Below are positions 23,872 to 34,771 of a stretch of DNA of 64,000 nt, piece by piece; positions within the stretch are counted from its first letter, which is position 1, and every line of letters begins with the position of its first letter. The notes beneath the pieces were generated by a model. The model worked only from the letters and a program-made list of their open reading frames with translations. It made no database searches and was not told where the DNA came from. A program made the position numbers and the translations under genes. Source of the stretch: Polaromonas sp. (lineage in GTDB: Bacteria > Pseudomonadota > Gammaproteobacteria > Burkholderiales > Burkholderiaceae_C); the NCBI RefSeq assembly GCF_012927485.1, contig NZ_JABBPC010000029.1:1-64000 (forward strand). Direction: 5' to 3'.

Positions 23872-25443
23872 ATGACTATTTCGCCACCCCTCACCAAAAG
23901 CCCTGCAGAAATCCCGCCGAGGCTGCAGCTTTCCGGTATTACCAAGCATTACCCGGGTGTGGTCGCCAATAGCGACATTGCGCTGGCCGTACTGCCCGGC
24001 GAAATCCATGCCGTGCTCGGCGAAAACGGGGCCGGTAAGTCCACGCTGATGAAAATCATCTATGGCGCCGTCAAACCCGACGCCGGCCATTTGGCCATGG
24101 ACGGCCAGTCCGTCATGGTGCGCAATCCACACGAGGCGCGCGCCTTGGGCATCAGTATGGTTTTTCAGCATTTCAGCCTCTTCGATACCTTGACGGTGGC
24201 TGAAAATGTCTGGCTCGGACTGGATAAACACCTTGGTCTGGCGGAAGTGTCTGAGCGCATTACGCAAACCACCCAGGCCTATGGCTTGCAGCTCGACCCG
24301 ACCCGGCCCGTGCACACGCTGAGCGTGGGCGAGCGGCAGCGCGTCGAGATCGTGCGGGCGCTGCTCACCCGCCCCAAACTTTTGATTCTGGATGAGCCCA
24401 CATCGGTGCTGACGCCGCAAGCGGTGGAGAACCTGTTTGTCACGCTGCGCCAATTGGCGGCACAGGGCTGCAGTATTTTGTACATCAGCCACAAGCTGCA
24501 TGAAATTCGCGCTTTGTGCACGGCCTGCACGGTTTTGCGCGGCGGGCGCGTATCGGGCGAATGCGATCCGCGCCTGGAATCCAACGCCTCGCTCAGTCGC
24601 CTGATGATCGGCGCGGAGCCGCCGGCGCTGCAGCACCGCGCGGTTAAAACGGGCGACATCGTGCTGGACGTCAAGCAATTGGAACTCGCCAAGGACGAGC
24701 AGTTTGGCGTAGACCTGCAGCAAATTAATCTGCAGGTGCGCGCCGGTGAAGTGGTGGGCATTGCCGGCGTGTCTGGCAACGGCCAGAGGGAGTTGCTGTA
24801 CGCGCTTTCAGGCGAAGACATCCGGGCAGCGGCCGAGGCGATTACCGTGAAGGGCCGCAATGCGGGCAGGCTAGGTCCTGATCGGCGCCGCGCGCTTGGG
24901 CTGCATTTTGTGCCTGAAGAACGGCTGGGCCGAGGCGCGGTACCGTCCTTGTCGCTGGCCCGCAATCTGATGCTGACGCGCAAAGAGGCGGTGGGTGTCG
25001 GCGGATGGCTCAAGCGCGGTCAGTTGCAGGCCCAGGCACAGCGCATCATTGCGCGTTACAACGTCAAGGCAGGCGGTCCGCAGGCCGTTGCCAAGTCCTT
25101 GTCAGGCGGCAATTTACAAAAATTCATCATGGGTCGCGAAATCGATGCCAACCCGACTCTGTTGATCGTCTCGCAGCCCACCTGGGGCGTGGACGTGGGC
25201 GCGGCGACCCAGATCCGTGGGGAGCTTTTGAAGTTGCGCGATGCCGGCTGCGCCGTCTTGGTGGTGAGTGAAGAACTCGACGAACTCTTTGAAATCTGCG
25301 ACCGGCTGTATGTGATGGCCAAGGGACAGCTGTCGCCTTCCATGCCGCGCGCGCAGGCGACGGTGGCGTTGGTGGGGCAGTGGATGAGTGGCTTGTGGGC
25401 GCAGCCTGAAAATCAAGGGGAGGCACGCCATGCCGCAATTTGA
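23872..25443 (+). CDS. Nucleoside/BMP-type ABC transporter ATP-binding protein
   Basis: A 523-residue protein of two fused ABC ATPase domains, as in sugar/nucleoside importers of the YufO/NupA group. Domain 1 has Walker A GENGAGKST, signature SVGERQRVEIVRAL and Walker B LLILDEPT. Domain 2 has the degenerate Walker A GVSGNGQRE, signature LSGGNLQKF and a weakened Walker B (LLIVSQPTWG). It is first of a four-gene import operon, and its end overlaps the first permease by 14 bases. The purine setting suggests nucleosides, purine bases or ureides as substrate. Confidence 0.9.
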   Translation: MTISPPLTKSPAEIPPRLQLSGITKHYPGVVANSDIALAVLPGEIHAVLGENGAGKSTLMKIIYGAVKPDAGHLAMDGQSVMVRNPHEARALGISMVFQHFSLFDTLTVAENVWLGLDKHLGLAEVSERITQTTQAYGLQLDPTRPVHTLSVGERQRVEIVRALLTRPKLLILDEPTSVLTPQAVENLFVTLRQLAAQGCSILYISHKLHEIRALCTACTVLRGGRVSGECDPRLESNASLSRLMIGAEPPALQHRAVKTGDIVLDVKQLELAKDEQFGVDLQQINLQVRAGEVVGIAGVSGNGQRELLYALSGEDIRAAAEAITVKGRNAGRLGPDRRRALGLHFVPEERLGRGAVPSLSLARNLMLTRKEAVGVGGWLKRGQLQAQAQRIIARYNVKAGGPQAVAKSLSGGNLQKFIMGREIDANPTLLIVSQPTWGVDVGAATQIRGELLKLRDAGCAVLVVSEELDELFEICDRLYVMAKGQLSPSMPRAQATVALVGQWMSGLWAQPENQGEARHAAI

Positions 25444-26527
25444 ATTACGGCCCCAGGCGTCGTCGTTCTGGACCTACGCGTCGCCGATTCTGGCGCTGCT
25501 GATCACCGTGGTGATTGGTGTGCTGCTGTTCATGGCGCTCGGCAAAGATCCCGTCAGAGGGCTGCAGGTGTTCTTCTGGGAGCCCATCAAATCACCCTAT
25601 GCCCTGAGCGAGTTGATGGTCAAGGCCACGCCGCTGCTCATCATCGCGCTGGGGCTGGCCGTGTGTTTTCGCTCCAACGTCTGGAACATCGGCGCGGAAG
25701 GACAATACGTCATTGGCGCCGTGGCGGCAGGCGGCGTCGCTTTATTGGCCGACAAAACCACCGGGGCGTGGATCATGCCGATGGTTCTGGTGGCCGGCGT
25801 GCTCGGCGGTATGCTGTGGGCCGGCCTCACCGCCTGGCTGCGGGACCGCTTCAATGCCAATGAAATCCTGGTGAGCCTGATGCTGGTCTATGTAGCCGAC
25901 ATGGTGCTGAACTATCTGGTGTTTGGCCCCTGGAAGGACCCGAACGGGTACAACTTTCCGCAAACGAAAACCTTTGAGGCTGTGGCGCAAATTCCACGCT
26001 TGATGCAAGGTTCGCGCATCAACATCGGTATCCTGTTGGCGCTGATGGGTGTGGCCGGTTTGTGGCTCTATCTGTTTCGCACTTACGCGGGATTCACCCA
26101 GGAGGTCAGTGGCTTGGCACCCGCTGCGGCGCGTTATGCCGGGATTTCCTCGCGCCGCGCTTTGTGGGTGGCGCTGCTGATATCCGGCGGTGCGGCGGGC
26201 TTGGCGGGTGCGCTGGAGGTGGCGGGCCCAATCGGTCAGCTCACGCCTTATGTGCCCGCCGGTTATGGCTTTGCGGCCATCATCGTGGCATTTGTGGGAC
26301 GCTTGCATCCCGTGGGCGTGGTGTTCTCAGCGCTGCTGATGAGCATGTTCTACATTGGCGGCGAACTGGCACAGTCGCGCTTGGGCCTGCCTAAATCGCT
26401 GACCGGGGTGTTTCAGGGTCTGCTGCTCTTTAATCTGCTGGCTTGCGACACGCTGATTGCCTACCGTTTCAAATTTTCACCCTCCATTTTTACCGCCACC
26501 TCCAAATTAGCTGAGGGGGCGCGCTGA
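25430..26527 (+). CDS. ABC transporter permease 1 (BMP-type importer)
   Basis: A 365-residue inner-membrane permease of the BPD_transp_2 family with about ten hydrophobic segments. Characteristic stretches are ALGLAVCFRSNVWNIGAEGQYVIGAV and GFAAIIVAFVGRLHPVGVV. The ATG at 25430 is preceded by GGGGAGGC and gives the usual N-terminus; earlier in-frame residues overlap the ATPase. Its stop overlaps the next ATG (TGATG). Confidence 0.88.
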   Translation: MPQFELRPQASSFWTYASPILALLITVVIGVLLFMALGKDPVRGLQVFFWEPIKSPYALSELMVKATPLLIIALGLAVCFRSNVWNIGAEGQYVIGAVAAGGVALLADKTTGAWIMPMVLVAGVLGGMLWAGLTAWLRDRFNANEILVSLMLVYVADMVLNYLVFGPWKDPNGYNFPQTKTFEAVAQIPRLMQGSRINIGILLALMGVAGLWLYLFRTYAGFTQEVSGLAPAAARYAGISSRRALWVALLISGGAAGLAGALEVAGPIGQLTPYVPAGYGFAAIIVAFVGRLHPVGVVFSALLMSMFYIGGELAQSRLGLPKSLTGVFQGLLLFNLLACDTLIAYRFKFSPSIFTATSKLAEGAR

Positions 26528-27447
26528 TGGATTCCACGGCCTTGTTGGTCGCCTCCACGCTGAACGCGGGTACCGTCCTGGCGATTGCGGCGCTGGGCCT
26601 GCTGATCAATGAAAAAGCGGGCATTGTGAATCTGGGTGCCGAAGGCATGATGCTTTGCGCCGCCATTGCCGGCTTTGCGACGGTGGTTCACACCGGCAAC
26701 AGCTGGCTGGGCTTTGCCGCCGGCATGGCAGCAGGGGCTTTACTGGCGGCCGGCTTTGGTGTGCTGGTGATATGGCTGAACACAAACCAGTACGCCACCG
26801 GGCTGGCGCTGAGCCTTTTTGGGGCTGGTTTTTCGGCCTTTGCAGGCATCAATTACGTGCGCGAAAAACTGCCCGAGCAGGCGAGCTATTCAATTCCGGT
26901 GCTTAAAGATCTTCCGTTTTTCGGTCCGGCCTTATTCCGCCAGCACCCGATGGTCTATGTTGCGATGGCGTTGACAGGCGGCCTGATCTGGTTTTTGTAC
27001 CGCACGCGGGCGGGGCTGGTGCTGCGTTGTGTGGGAGAAAGCCCTGAGTCGGCGCATGCCCTGGGATACCCGGTCCGGCGGATTCGTCTGGCTGCCGTGG
27101 TGGCTGGTGGGGCGCTGTGTGGGCTTGCGGGGGCTTATGTGTCGGTGGTTTACACGCCGCTGTGGGTAGAAGGGATGATCGCCGGCAAAGGCTGGATTGC
27201 GCTGGCGCTCACCACGTTCGGCACTTGGCGCCCGGCCCGGGTTTTGCTGGGGGCTTACCTCTTTGGCGGCGTGACCATGCTCCAGTTTCACCTGCAGGGC
27301 TTGGGGGTCGATGTCCCTAGCCAGTTCTTGACGATGCTGCCCTACCTGTCCACCATCGTGGTGCTGGTGCTGATTTCGCGCAACCCCCTGTGGATAAGGG
27401 TGAACATGCCGAGCTCGATCGGCAAGCCTTTTTACCCCGACGCCTGA
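26527..27447 (+). CDS. ABC transporter permease 2 (BMP-type importer)
   Basis: A 306-residue partner permease with about eight to nine membrane segments and the family pattern INEKAGIVNLGAEGMMLCAA, plus TFGTWRPARVLLGAYLFGG. It forms the heterodimeric channel with the preceding permease. One-base stop/start overlap with permease 1 indicates coupled translation. Confidence 0.88.
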   Translation: MDSTALLVASTLNAGTVLAIAALGLLINEKAGIVNLGAEGMMLCAAIAGFATVVHTGNSWLGFAAGMAAGALLAAGFGVLVIWLNTNQYATGLALSLFGAGFSAFAGINYVREKLPEQASYSIPVLKDLPFFGPALFRQHPMVYVAMALTGGLIWFLYRTRAGLVLRCVGESPESAHALGYPVRRIRLAAVVAGGALCGLAGAYVSVVYTPLWVEGMIAGKGWIALALTTFGTWRPARVLLGAYLFGGVTMLQFHLQGLGVDVPSQFLTMLPYLSTIVVLVLISRNPLWIRVNMPSSIGKPFYPDA

Positions 27448-27536
27448 TCTTTCAGCCGCATAATTGGGCGTTTTGTCTCTCAGTAGTTTCTTTAAATAAA
27501 TTAATTTCCTGGCTCCTTAACCGAAAGCGAGATAAC

Positions 27537-28688
27537 ATGACCGACCTGCAAAAACGCGCCCTGCTCAAGCTGGCGGCACTCTCTACGGTAGCCGCAGCGA
27601 CGCTGATGGGATGCGGCAAAAAGGAAGAGCCCGCGCTGGCGCCCGCCGCTGCGCCTGCGGCAGCGGCGCCCGCCAAGGTCGAACCCCTGAAGGTTGCATT
27701 TGCATATGTCGGCCCGGTGGGTGATGGCGGCTGGACCTTCGCGCACGACAACGGCCGCAAGGCGGTTGAAAAAGCCTTTGGCGACAAGGTCGTCACCAGC
27801 TTCGTTGAAAAAGTTCCCGAGTCTGCCGACGCCGAGCGGGTGATTCGCGACATGGCTCAGCAAGGCAACAAGCTCATCTTCGGCACCACCTTCGGTTACA
27901 TGGAGCCCATGCTCAAGGTCGCCGGCGACACGAAAGATGTCAAGTTCGAGCACGCCACCGGCTATAAAACCGCAGCCAATATGCGCACCTATGACAGCCG
28001 GACTTACGAAGGTGCCTATATGGCCGGCGTCGTGGCGGGCAGGATGAGCAAGTCGGGCATGCTGGGCGTGGTCGGTTCGGTTCCGATTCCTGAAGTCGTG
28101 CGCAACATCAACAGCTTCACACTCGGCGCCCAGTCGGTCAATCCCAAAATTACAACCAAAGTAGTTTGGGTCAACGAGTGGTTCAACCCACCCAAAGAAA
28201 CGGAAGCCGCCACCGCACTGATTAATGGCGGTGCCGATGTCCTGTTTCAGAACACCGACTCCTCCGCCGTGCTGCAGACCGCCGAAAAAATGGGTAAGCG
28301 CGCCTTTGGTTGGGATTCCGACATGACCGCCTATGGCCCGAAAGCTCATCTGGCCTCGGCCGTGATCAATTGGGGGCCGTACTACATCAAGACCGTGGGT
28401 GAAGCGCTGGAAGGCAAGTGGACAGGCGGTACGGGTTCCTGGTGGGGCGTGAAAGAAGGTGCCATTGATTTGGTGTCTATTGCTGCGGATGTGCCCGACG
28501 AAACCAAGAAACGCATCGATGAAGTCAAGGCCGGGTTGAAGGACGGAAGCTTTGCGATCTGGAAAGGTCCGATCATGGACAACACCGGCAAAGTCCTGGT
28601 CGCCAAGGATACGGTAGCCGACGACAAGTTTCTGGGCGGCCTGAAAACCTACGTCAAGGGCGTGGAAGGCAAGGTTCCTGGTAACTGA
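27537..28688 (+). CDS. BMP/PnrA-family substrate-binding lipoprotein
   Basis: A 383-residue periplasmic binding protein with lipobox TLMGCGKKEEP (Cys at ~residue 23), an Ala/Pro-rich linker, then the BMP domain (KVAFAYVGPVGDGGW, RVIRDMAQQGNKLIFGTTFGYMEP, FQNTDSSAVLQ). PnrA/BmpA proteins of this class bind purine nucleosides. It is the receptor for the transporter encoded just upstream, after an 89-base AT-rich gap that may hold its own promoter. The ATG at 27537 is selected by the signal peptide. Confidence 0.9.
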   Translation: MTDLQKRALLKLAALSTVAAATLMGCGKKEEPALAPAAAPAAAAPAKVEPLKVAFAYVGPVGDGGWTFAHDNGRKAVEKAFGDKVVTSFVEKVPESADAERVIRDMAQQGNKLIFGTTFGYMEPMLKVAGDTKDVKFEHATGYKTAANMRTYDSRTYEGAYMAGVVAGRMSKSGMLGVVGSVPIPEVVRNINSFTLGAQSVNPKITTKVVWVNEWFNPPKETEAATALINGGADVLFQNTDSSAVLQTAEKMGKRAFGWDSDMTAYGPKAHLASAVINWGPYYIKTVGEALEGKWTGGTGSWWGVKEGAIDLVSIAADVPDETKKRIDEVKAGLKDGSFAIWKGPIMDNTGKVLVAKDTVADDKFLGGLKTYVKGVEGKVPGN

Positions 28689-28747
28689 TCAGCGCCGCGC
28701 TTCGCGCCTTAGGCAGGAGCGTTCTCACAGTCCGTGTGATTCGCTAA

Positions 28748-29845
<1,098 letters not shown>

Positions 29846-29852
29846 AGCGCCG

Positions 29853-31127
29853 ATGACAAACCCCCCCCTAGGCGCAACAGCCAACCCGGCATCGGAATTG
29901 CCCGGCCCCTGGTCCATCGCACTGGCCGGATTGGTGGCGTTAGCCGTCGCCATGGGCCTGGGCCGCTTCGCCTTCACGCCGCTGCTGCCGATGATGTTGA
30001 ACGACGGTGTGGTCGATTTGCCGTCTGCGAGCTGGCTCGCCAGCGCCAATTACCTGGGCTACCTGCTGGGCGCCCTGTTGTGCACGCTGCAACCGTGGCT
30101 GTGGGCCAGGTTCCGCTGGCTCCCCTTGCTGGCCTATTCCTCGCTGGTGCGCGCCGGGCTGGTCGCCACCGGCGTTTTGACGCTGGCCATGGCCGGGCAC
30201 TTTCCTGCGGCGTGGCCCGCGCTTCGCTTTGCCGCCGGAGTGACCAGCGCAGTGGTGTTTGTGTTTACGTCGGGCTGGTGTCTGTCCAGGCTCGCAAGGC
30301 TCGGCGTGCCCGCTATGGGCGGTGTCATTTATGCCGGTCCGGGGGCGGGCATCGTGGTGAGTGGCCTGTTCGCGAGCGGCATGGTGGCCTGGCACTGGAC
30401 GGCGGCCACGGGATGGCTGATTTTTGGCGCGCTGGCTTTTGTGCTCACTGGGCTTGTGTGGCCCATTTTGCGCGGTGGCGACGAGCGCCTGGCTGCCCGC
30501 GTTCCCCGGGTTGTCGCCGGTACCGCTGAAATCGACGGCGCATCGGTGCATCACGACCACACCGAGATGACGCTGTTAACCGTGGCGTACGGATTGGCGG
30601 GCTTCGGTTACATCATTACGGCAACCTTCTTACCCGTGATTGCGCGGTCTGCCTTACCCGGCTCTGCCTGGTTGGACCTGTTCTGGCCGATCTTTGGCAT
30701 AGGCGTTATGGTCGGCGCCTTGCTTGCCACACGTCTTCCACCCGGCCGTGATTTTCGTGTTCTGCTGGCGGGGTGCTATTTGCTTCAGGCGCTCGGCATT
30801 GCGGCCAGCCTCTGGAGTCCGAGCCTGGCCGGATTTGCAATAGGCAGCTTGATGTTGGGGGTGCCCTTTACCGCCATTACTTTTTTTGCGATGCAGGAGA
30901 TCCGCCGCCTGCGTCCAGACACGGCGGCCAGTTTTATGGGCCTGCTCACCGCCACTTACGGTATCGGGCAAATTCTGGGCCCGCCGCTGGTGGCTGTGTT
31001 GCTTAGGCATACCAGCAGCCAGCGGGAGGGGTTCACGCTGTCGCTGGAAATCGCAGCTGGCATGCTGTTAATTGGCGCTGGCTTGTATGCGTGGATGGTC
31101 AAAACCCATCCGGTCAAGAGCCGTTAA
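29853..31127 (+). CDS. MFS transporter, YbfB/YjiJ family
   Basis: A 424-residue protein with about twelve membrane segments. The N-terminal MGLGRFAFTPLLPMML and LASANYLGYLLGAL motifs are typical of the YbfB/YjiJ group of major-facilitator transporters, whose substrates are mostly unknown. It starts seven bases after the adenine deaminase stop, so the two are likely co-transcribed, which suggests export or uptake of a purine-related compound. Confidence 0.82.
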   Translation: MTNPPLGATANPASELPGPWSIALAGLVALAVAMGLGRFAFTPLLPMMLNDGVVDLPSASWLASANYLGYLLGALLCTLQPWLWARFRWLPLLAYSSLVRAGLVATGVLTLAMAGHFPAAWPALRFAAGVTSAVVFVFTSGWCLSRLARLGVPAMGGVIYAGPGAGIVVSGLFASGMVAWHWTAATGWLIFGALAFVLTGLVWPILRGGDERLAARVPRVVAGTAEIDGASVHHDHTEMTLLTVAYGLAGFGYIITATFLPVIARSALPGSAWLDLFWPIFGIGVMVGALLATRLPPGRDFRVLLAGCYLLQALGIAASLWSPSLAGFAIGSLMLGVPFTAITFFAMQEIRRLRPDTAASFMGLLTATYGIGQILGPPLVAVLLRHTSSQREGFTLSLEIAAGMLLIGAGLYAWMVKTHPVKSR

Positions 31128-31200
31128 AATAGAACAAGACTCGCGTGCTGCCTCGGCGCGCAAGTGGTTTTGTTTTACCGGGGCCATGTAGAGGACTACC

Positions 31201-32304
31201 ATGTATAAAAACCTCGTGACCACTGTCATTCCGACGCTCGTGGCCGCCTGTTTTTCCTTTTTCGTTGCGCCCGCTTTTTGCCAATCCTCGGTGCACCCGA
31301 AGAGCCCCCTCAAAATAGCTTTCGTCTACGTGGCACCCATCACCGAAGCCGGCTGGGTACGCCAGCACGAGGAGGGACGCAAGGCGATCGAGGCGGCACT
31401 CGGAAGTCGGGTCAGCACCAGTTATGTGGAAAACGTCGCGGAAGGCGCCGATGCGGAGCGCGTGATTCGCGATCTGGCCAGCCAGGGTAACCAGCTGATT
31501 TTTACGCCGAGCTTTGGCTACATGGAACCCACGCTCAAAGTGGCCAAAGATTTTCCCGGTGTGAAGTTCGAATCCATTACCGGCTACAAAACTGCGTCCA
31601 ACGTGTCGATCGCCAATGCGCGCTATTACGAAGGCCGTTACCTGTCGGGTATCGCGGCCGGTCGCATGGCCAGCAGCGCCGGTTATGTGGCGGGCTTTCC
31701 GATTCCCGAGGTGATTCAGGGCATCAACGCTTTCACGCTGGGCATGCGTTCGGTCAACCCCAAGGCGGTGGTCAAAGTGGTCTGGCTAGGCGCCTGGTTC
31801 GACCCGCCGCGTGAGCGCGAAGCCGCGATGACCTTGTTTAACCAGGGGGTTGAAGTCATTGCGTTTCATACCGGTTCCACGGCCGTGATGAGCGCTGCCC
31901 AGGAGCGCGGGAAGTTGGCCATTGCCTATCACTCCGACATGCGCAAATTTGCGCCCGACGCGCAGGTGGTAGCGGTTACCCATCATTGGGGCAGCTATTA
32001 CACCCGCAGAGCGCAAGCGGTGCTTGACGGAAATTGGAAGAGCGCCGCGCTTTGGGGCGGTGTCAAGGAAGGCATGATCCGCGTCGACAGCTTTGGCCCC
32101 AAGGTCCCCAAAAAGGTCGTGGACGAGGTGCTGGCGCGCCAGCGCGACATCGCGGCAGGCAAGCTGCAGCCCTTCAAAGCGCGCACAGCGTTGATGGACA
32201 ACGAAGGCCACGAAGTTCTGGCAGCGGGTAAAACGTTGACCGACGAGCAGATTCAAGGTATGAATTTCCTGGTGCAGGGCGTTCAAGGCAGATTGAATAA
32301 TTAG
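31201..32304 (+). CDS. Second BMP-family substrate-binding protein
   Basis: A 367-residue binding protein with a cleavable signal peptide (FFVAPAFC-Q) and no clear lipobox. It parallels the protein at 27537: KIAFVYVAPITEAGW, RVIRDLASQGNQLIFTPSFGYMEP, KFESITGYKTASN. The paralogue has no permease or ATPase of its own nearby, so it may feed the same transporter with another ligand. Own promoter likely in the 73-base gap upstream. Confidence 0.85.
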   Translation: MYKNLVTTVIPTLVAACFSFFVAPAFCQSSVHPKSPLKIAFVYVAPITEAGWVRQHEEGRKAIEAALGSRVSTSYVENVAEGADAERVIRDLASQGNQLIFTPSFGYMEPTLKVAKDFPGVKFESITGYKTASNVSIANARYYEGRYLSGIAAGRMASSAGYVAGFPIPEVIQGINAFTLGMRSVNPKAVVKVVWLGAWFDPPREREAAMTLFNQGVEVIAFHTGSTAVMSAAQERGKLAIAYHSDMRKFAPDAQVVAVTHHWGSYYTRRAQAVLDGNWKSAALWGGVKEGMIRVDSFGPKVPKKVVDEVLARQRDIAAGKLQPFKARTALMDNEGHEVLAAGKTLTDEQIQGMNFLVQGVQGRLNN

Positions 32305-32318
32305 TCCTGGATCACACG

Positions 32319-32954
32319 ATGAGCTACCACGTTAAAGAGATTTTTTACACCTTGCAAGGCGAGGGCGCGAACGCGGGCAGACCCGCTGTTTTTTGCCGGT
32401 TTTCCGGATGCAACCTCTGGTCTGGCCGGGAGCAGGACCGCGCCACTGCAGTCTGCCAGTTCTGCGACACGGATTTTGTCGGCACCGACGGCACGCTGGG
32501 CGGAAAGTTTCCGGATGCCGACGCGCTGGCGCGACAGATCGAAGCCCAGTGGCCCGCAACGTACCCGCACCATCGCTTTGTGGTCATGACCGGTGGTGAG
32601 CCGCTGCTGCAGGTCGATGCTGACCTGATTACAGCCCTGCACGAACGTGGCTTTCAGATTGCAGTCGAGACCAACGGCACGATGGTTGCGCCGGAGGGCA
32701 TCGACTGGCTATGCGTCAGCCCCAAGGCGGGCGCGCCCTGGATGCAGCGCGCCGGCGATGAGCTCAAGGTCGTATGGCCGCAGCCGCAGCTGGACTTGAC
32801 GGCGCTTGAGATGGCCCGTTTCACGCACCGCTACTTGCAGCCGATGGACAACTCCGAGCGGGCGGACAACACGCAGGCGTGCATCCGCACGTGCCTGGAA
32901 CGGCCCGCTTGGCGGCTCAGTGTGCAGACTCACAAAATGACGGGTATCCGATGA
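32319..32954 (+). CDS. queE: 7-carboxy-7-deazaguanine synthase
   Basis: A 211-residue radical-SAM enzyme that forms 7-carboxy-7-deazaguanine in queuosine synthesis. The cluster cysteines are C31, C46 and C49, i.e. CX14CX2C in place of the usual CX3CX2C, a known QueE variant. VMTGGEPLLQ and VETNGT follow. It overlaps queD by four bases. It lies among purine genes, but its substrate is a pterin, so the link may be positional only. Confidence 0.92.
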   Translation: MSYHVKEIFYTLQGEGANAGRPAVFCRFSGCNLWSGREQDRATAVCQFCDTDFVGTDGTLGGKFPDADALARQIEAQWPATYPHHRFVVMTGGEPLLQVDADLITALHERGFQIAVETNGTMVAPEGIDWLCVSPKAGAPWMQRAGDELKVVWPQPQLDLTALEMARFTHRYLQPMDNSERADNTQACIRTCLERPAWRLSVQTHKMTGIR

Positions 32955-33343
32955 ACTCCCAAGCGATGAATAGCGACCTAATGACGTGCGAAATCAGCCA
33001 GACTTTCTTTTTTGATGCCGCGCACACGCTGGATCGGGCGATTGAAACCGAAAGTAGTAAGCGGGTGCATGGGCACACCTACAACGCGGAGGTGTTTCTT
33101 ACCGGGCAACCGGATCCCCGCACCGGCATGGTGATGGATTTGGGTCTGGTACGGCGTGAGGTTGCGGCGCTGCGCGAGCAACTGGATCACCACATGCTCA
33201 ACGACATTGCCGACCTTGGGCCACCGACGCTTGAAAACCTGTGCCAATTCATCTTTCAAAAGCTGGCGCCTCGTTTGTCGGCGCTGACCTCGGTACGGGT
33301 TTGGCGAACCTCTATTGGCGATGCGTGTCGGCTGAGCAAGTAA
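32951..33343 (+). CDS. queD: QueD-like 6-carboxytetrahydropterin synthase family protein
   Basis: A 130-residue PTPS-family protein with zinc ligands H25 (FFFDAAH), H40 and H42 (VHGHTY) and the DHHMLND motif. The catalytic Cys of canonical QueD, four residues before HGH, is Ser36 here, and the C-terminal Glu of the KET motif is absent (VRVWRTSIG). It could be an active divergent form, a QueD2-like protein or an inactive paralogue. Coupling to queE (ATGA overlap) favours a role in queuosine. The ATG at 32951 is set by that overlap. Confidence 0.82.
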   Translation: MNSQAMNSDLMTCEISQTFFFDAAHTLDRAIETESSKRVHGHTYNAEVFLTGQPDPRTGMVMDLGLVRREVAALREQLDHHMLNDIADLGPPTLENLCQFIFQKLAPRLSALTSVRVWRTSIGDACRLSK

Positions 33344-33382
33344 TTTCGGCGTTCGCCCAGGGCCTGAGGTACCCTCAATGCC

Positions 33383-34687
33383 ATGAAAGCCTATCGCGCC
33401 TCTGTCCTGTACTTTGTCGGGCCCGCCCAAGCGAAGCGCGCTATTCTTGAAACCGACGGGCTGCTGGTGGTCGGACCCGACGCCGAAGGTCGTCAGGTGG
33501 TGCGGGCGGTGGGCGCCTACAGTCAATTAGCGTCGCAGTACGCGGATGTTCCGACAGCGCATTGGCCTGGCCGCATCATTGCCCCGGGCTTTGTGGACAT
33601 GCACATTCACTACCCCCAGGTCGACGTGATCGGCTCCCCTGCGGAAGGGCTGTTACCCTGGCTCGAAAACTACACTTTTCCACATGAAAAACGCTTTGTA
33701 GATCCTGGTTATAGCGCACAAGCCGCAACTTTTTTTATCGCAGAACTGTTGCGCAACGGGGTCACGACAGCGCTCACTTTTGCGACTTCGCATCCAGCGT
33801 CGGTCAACGCATTGTTTACCGAGGCGCAAAAGCACTCGCTGCGGCTGATCACGGGCAAATGCCTGATGGACCAGAACTCGCCCGACGGCGTGCGCGATGA
33901 AACCGAGCAAAGCCTGATCGACACCGAAACACTGATCAATCGCTGGCATGGCGTGGACCGCTTGGGCTACGCCATCACGCCGCGTTTTGTGCCCAGCTGC
34001 AGTGAGGCCCAGCTCCGCGGCGCAGGTGAGCTGGCTGCCCGCTACCCCGACGTGTGGATTCAATCCCACGTGGCGGAAAACCTGGGTGAAATCGCCTGGG
34101 TACGCGAGTTGCATCCGCAAGTCCGCAGCTACCTGAACGTGTACGAGCGCTTCGGGCTTTTGCGGCCCCGCGCGGTATATGCGCACTGCATTCATATCGA
34201 CGATGAAGACCGCGCCCTGATGCGCACAACGGGTGCCGCCGCAGCCGTGAGCCCGACCAGCAACCTGTTTCTGGGCAGCGGTTTTTTTGACTACGCCGGG
34301 GCCGACCGAGCCGGCTTTCAATACGGTTTGGCCAGTGACGTGGGCGGTGGCACCTCCTTCAGCCCGTTTCACACCATGTTGGCGGCTTATTACGTGGGCA
34401 GGGAAGGGCAGAGCAAGTCCGGCGTGTCGCTGAAGCCCCAGCAGCTGTGGTGGCAGCACACGGGTGGCGCGGCGCGGGCGCTGGGCTTGGAGGGCGTGGT
34501 GGGCAACCTCCAGCCCGGTTGCGAAGCCGACTTTATTGTGCTCAATCCGCAAGCCACGCCGCTGATGGCCCGCAAAACCGCACAGGCTGCCAGTCTGGAC
34601 GAGCTGCTGTTTGCAATGATCGTGTTGGGCGACGACCGTCTCGTCGAAAAAACCGTGATCTCGCAGGCTACTGAGGCGGCCTGGTAA
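33383..34687 (+). CDS. guaD: Guanine deaminase
   Basis: A 434-residue amidohydrolase that converts guanine to xanthine. Metal-binding and guanase motifs are PGFVDMHIHYPQ, ENYTFPHEKRF, TPRFVPSCS, QSHVAEN, VYAHCIHID and LASDVGGGTSFS. It supplies XdhAB in parallel with the adenine deaminase. It starts 39 bases after queD and may be co-transcribed with queED. Confidence 0.94.
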   Translation: MKAYRASVLYFVGPAQAKRAILETDGLLVVGPDAEGRQVVRAVGAYSQLASQYADVPTAHWPGRIIAPGFVDMHIHYPQVDVIGSPAEGLLPWLENYTFPHEKRFVDPGYSAQAATFFIAELLRNGVTTALTFATSHPASVNALFTEAQKHSLRLITGKCLMDQNSPDGVRDETEQSLIDTETLINRWHGVDRLGYAITPRFVPSCSEAQLRGAGELAARYPDVWIQSHVAENLGEIAWVRELHPQVRSYLNVYERFGLLRPRAVYAHCIHIDDEDRALMRTTGAAAAVSPTSNLFLGSGFFDYAGADRAGFQYGLASDVGGGTSFSPFHTMLAAYYVGREGQSKSGVSLKPQQLWWQHTGGAARALGLEGVVGNLQPGCEADFIVLNPQATPLMARKTAQAASLDELLFAMIVLGDDRLVEKTVISQATEAAW

Positions 34688-34771
34688 AAGTACCGAAATG
34701 ATGGATGCAGTTTTTCTGGAGCTGCTGATGCGGCTTGCCTACAATCACCGGCAAAGCAAGGAGCCTTCCGA

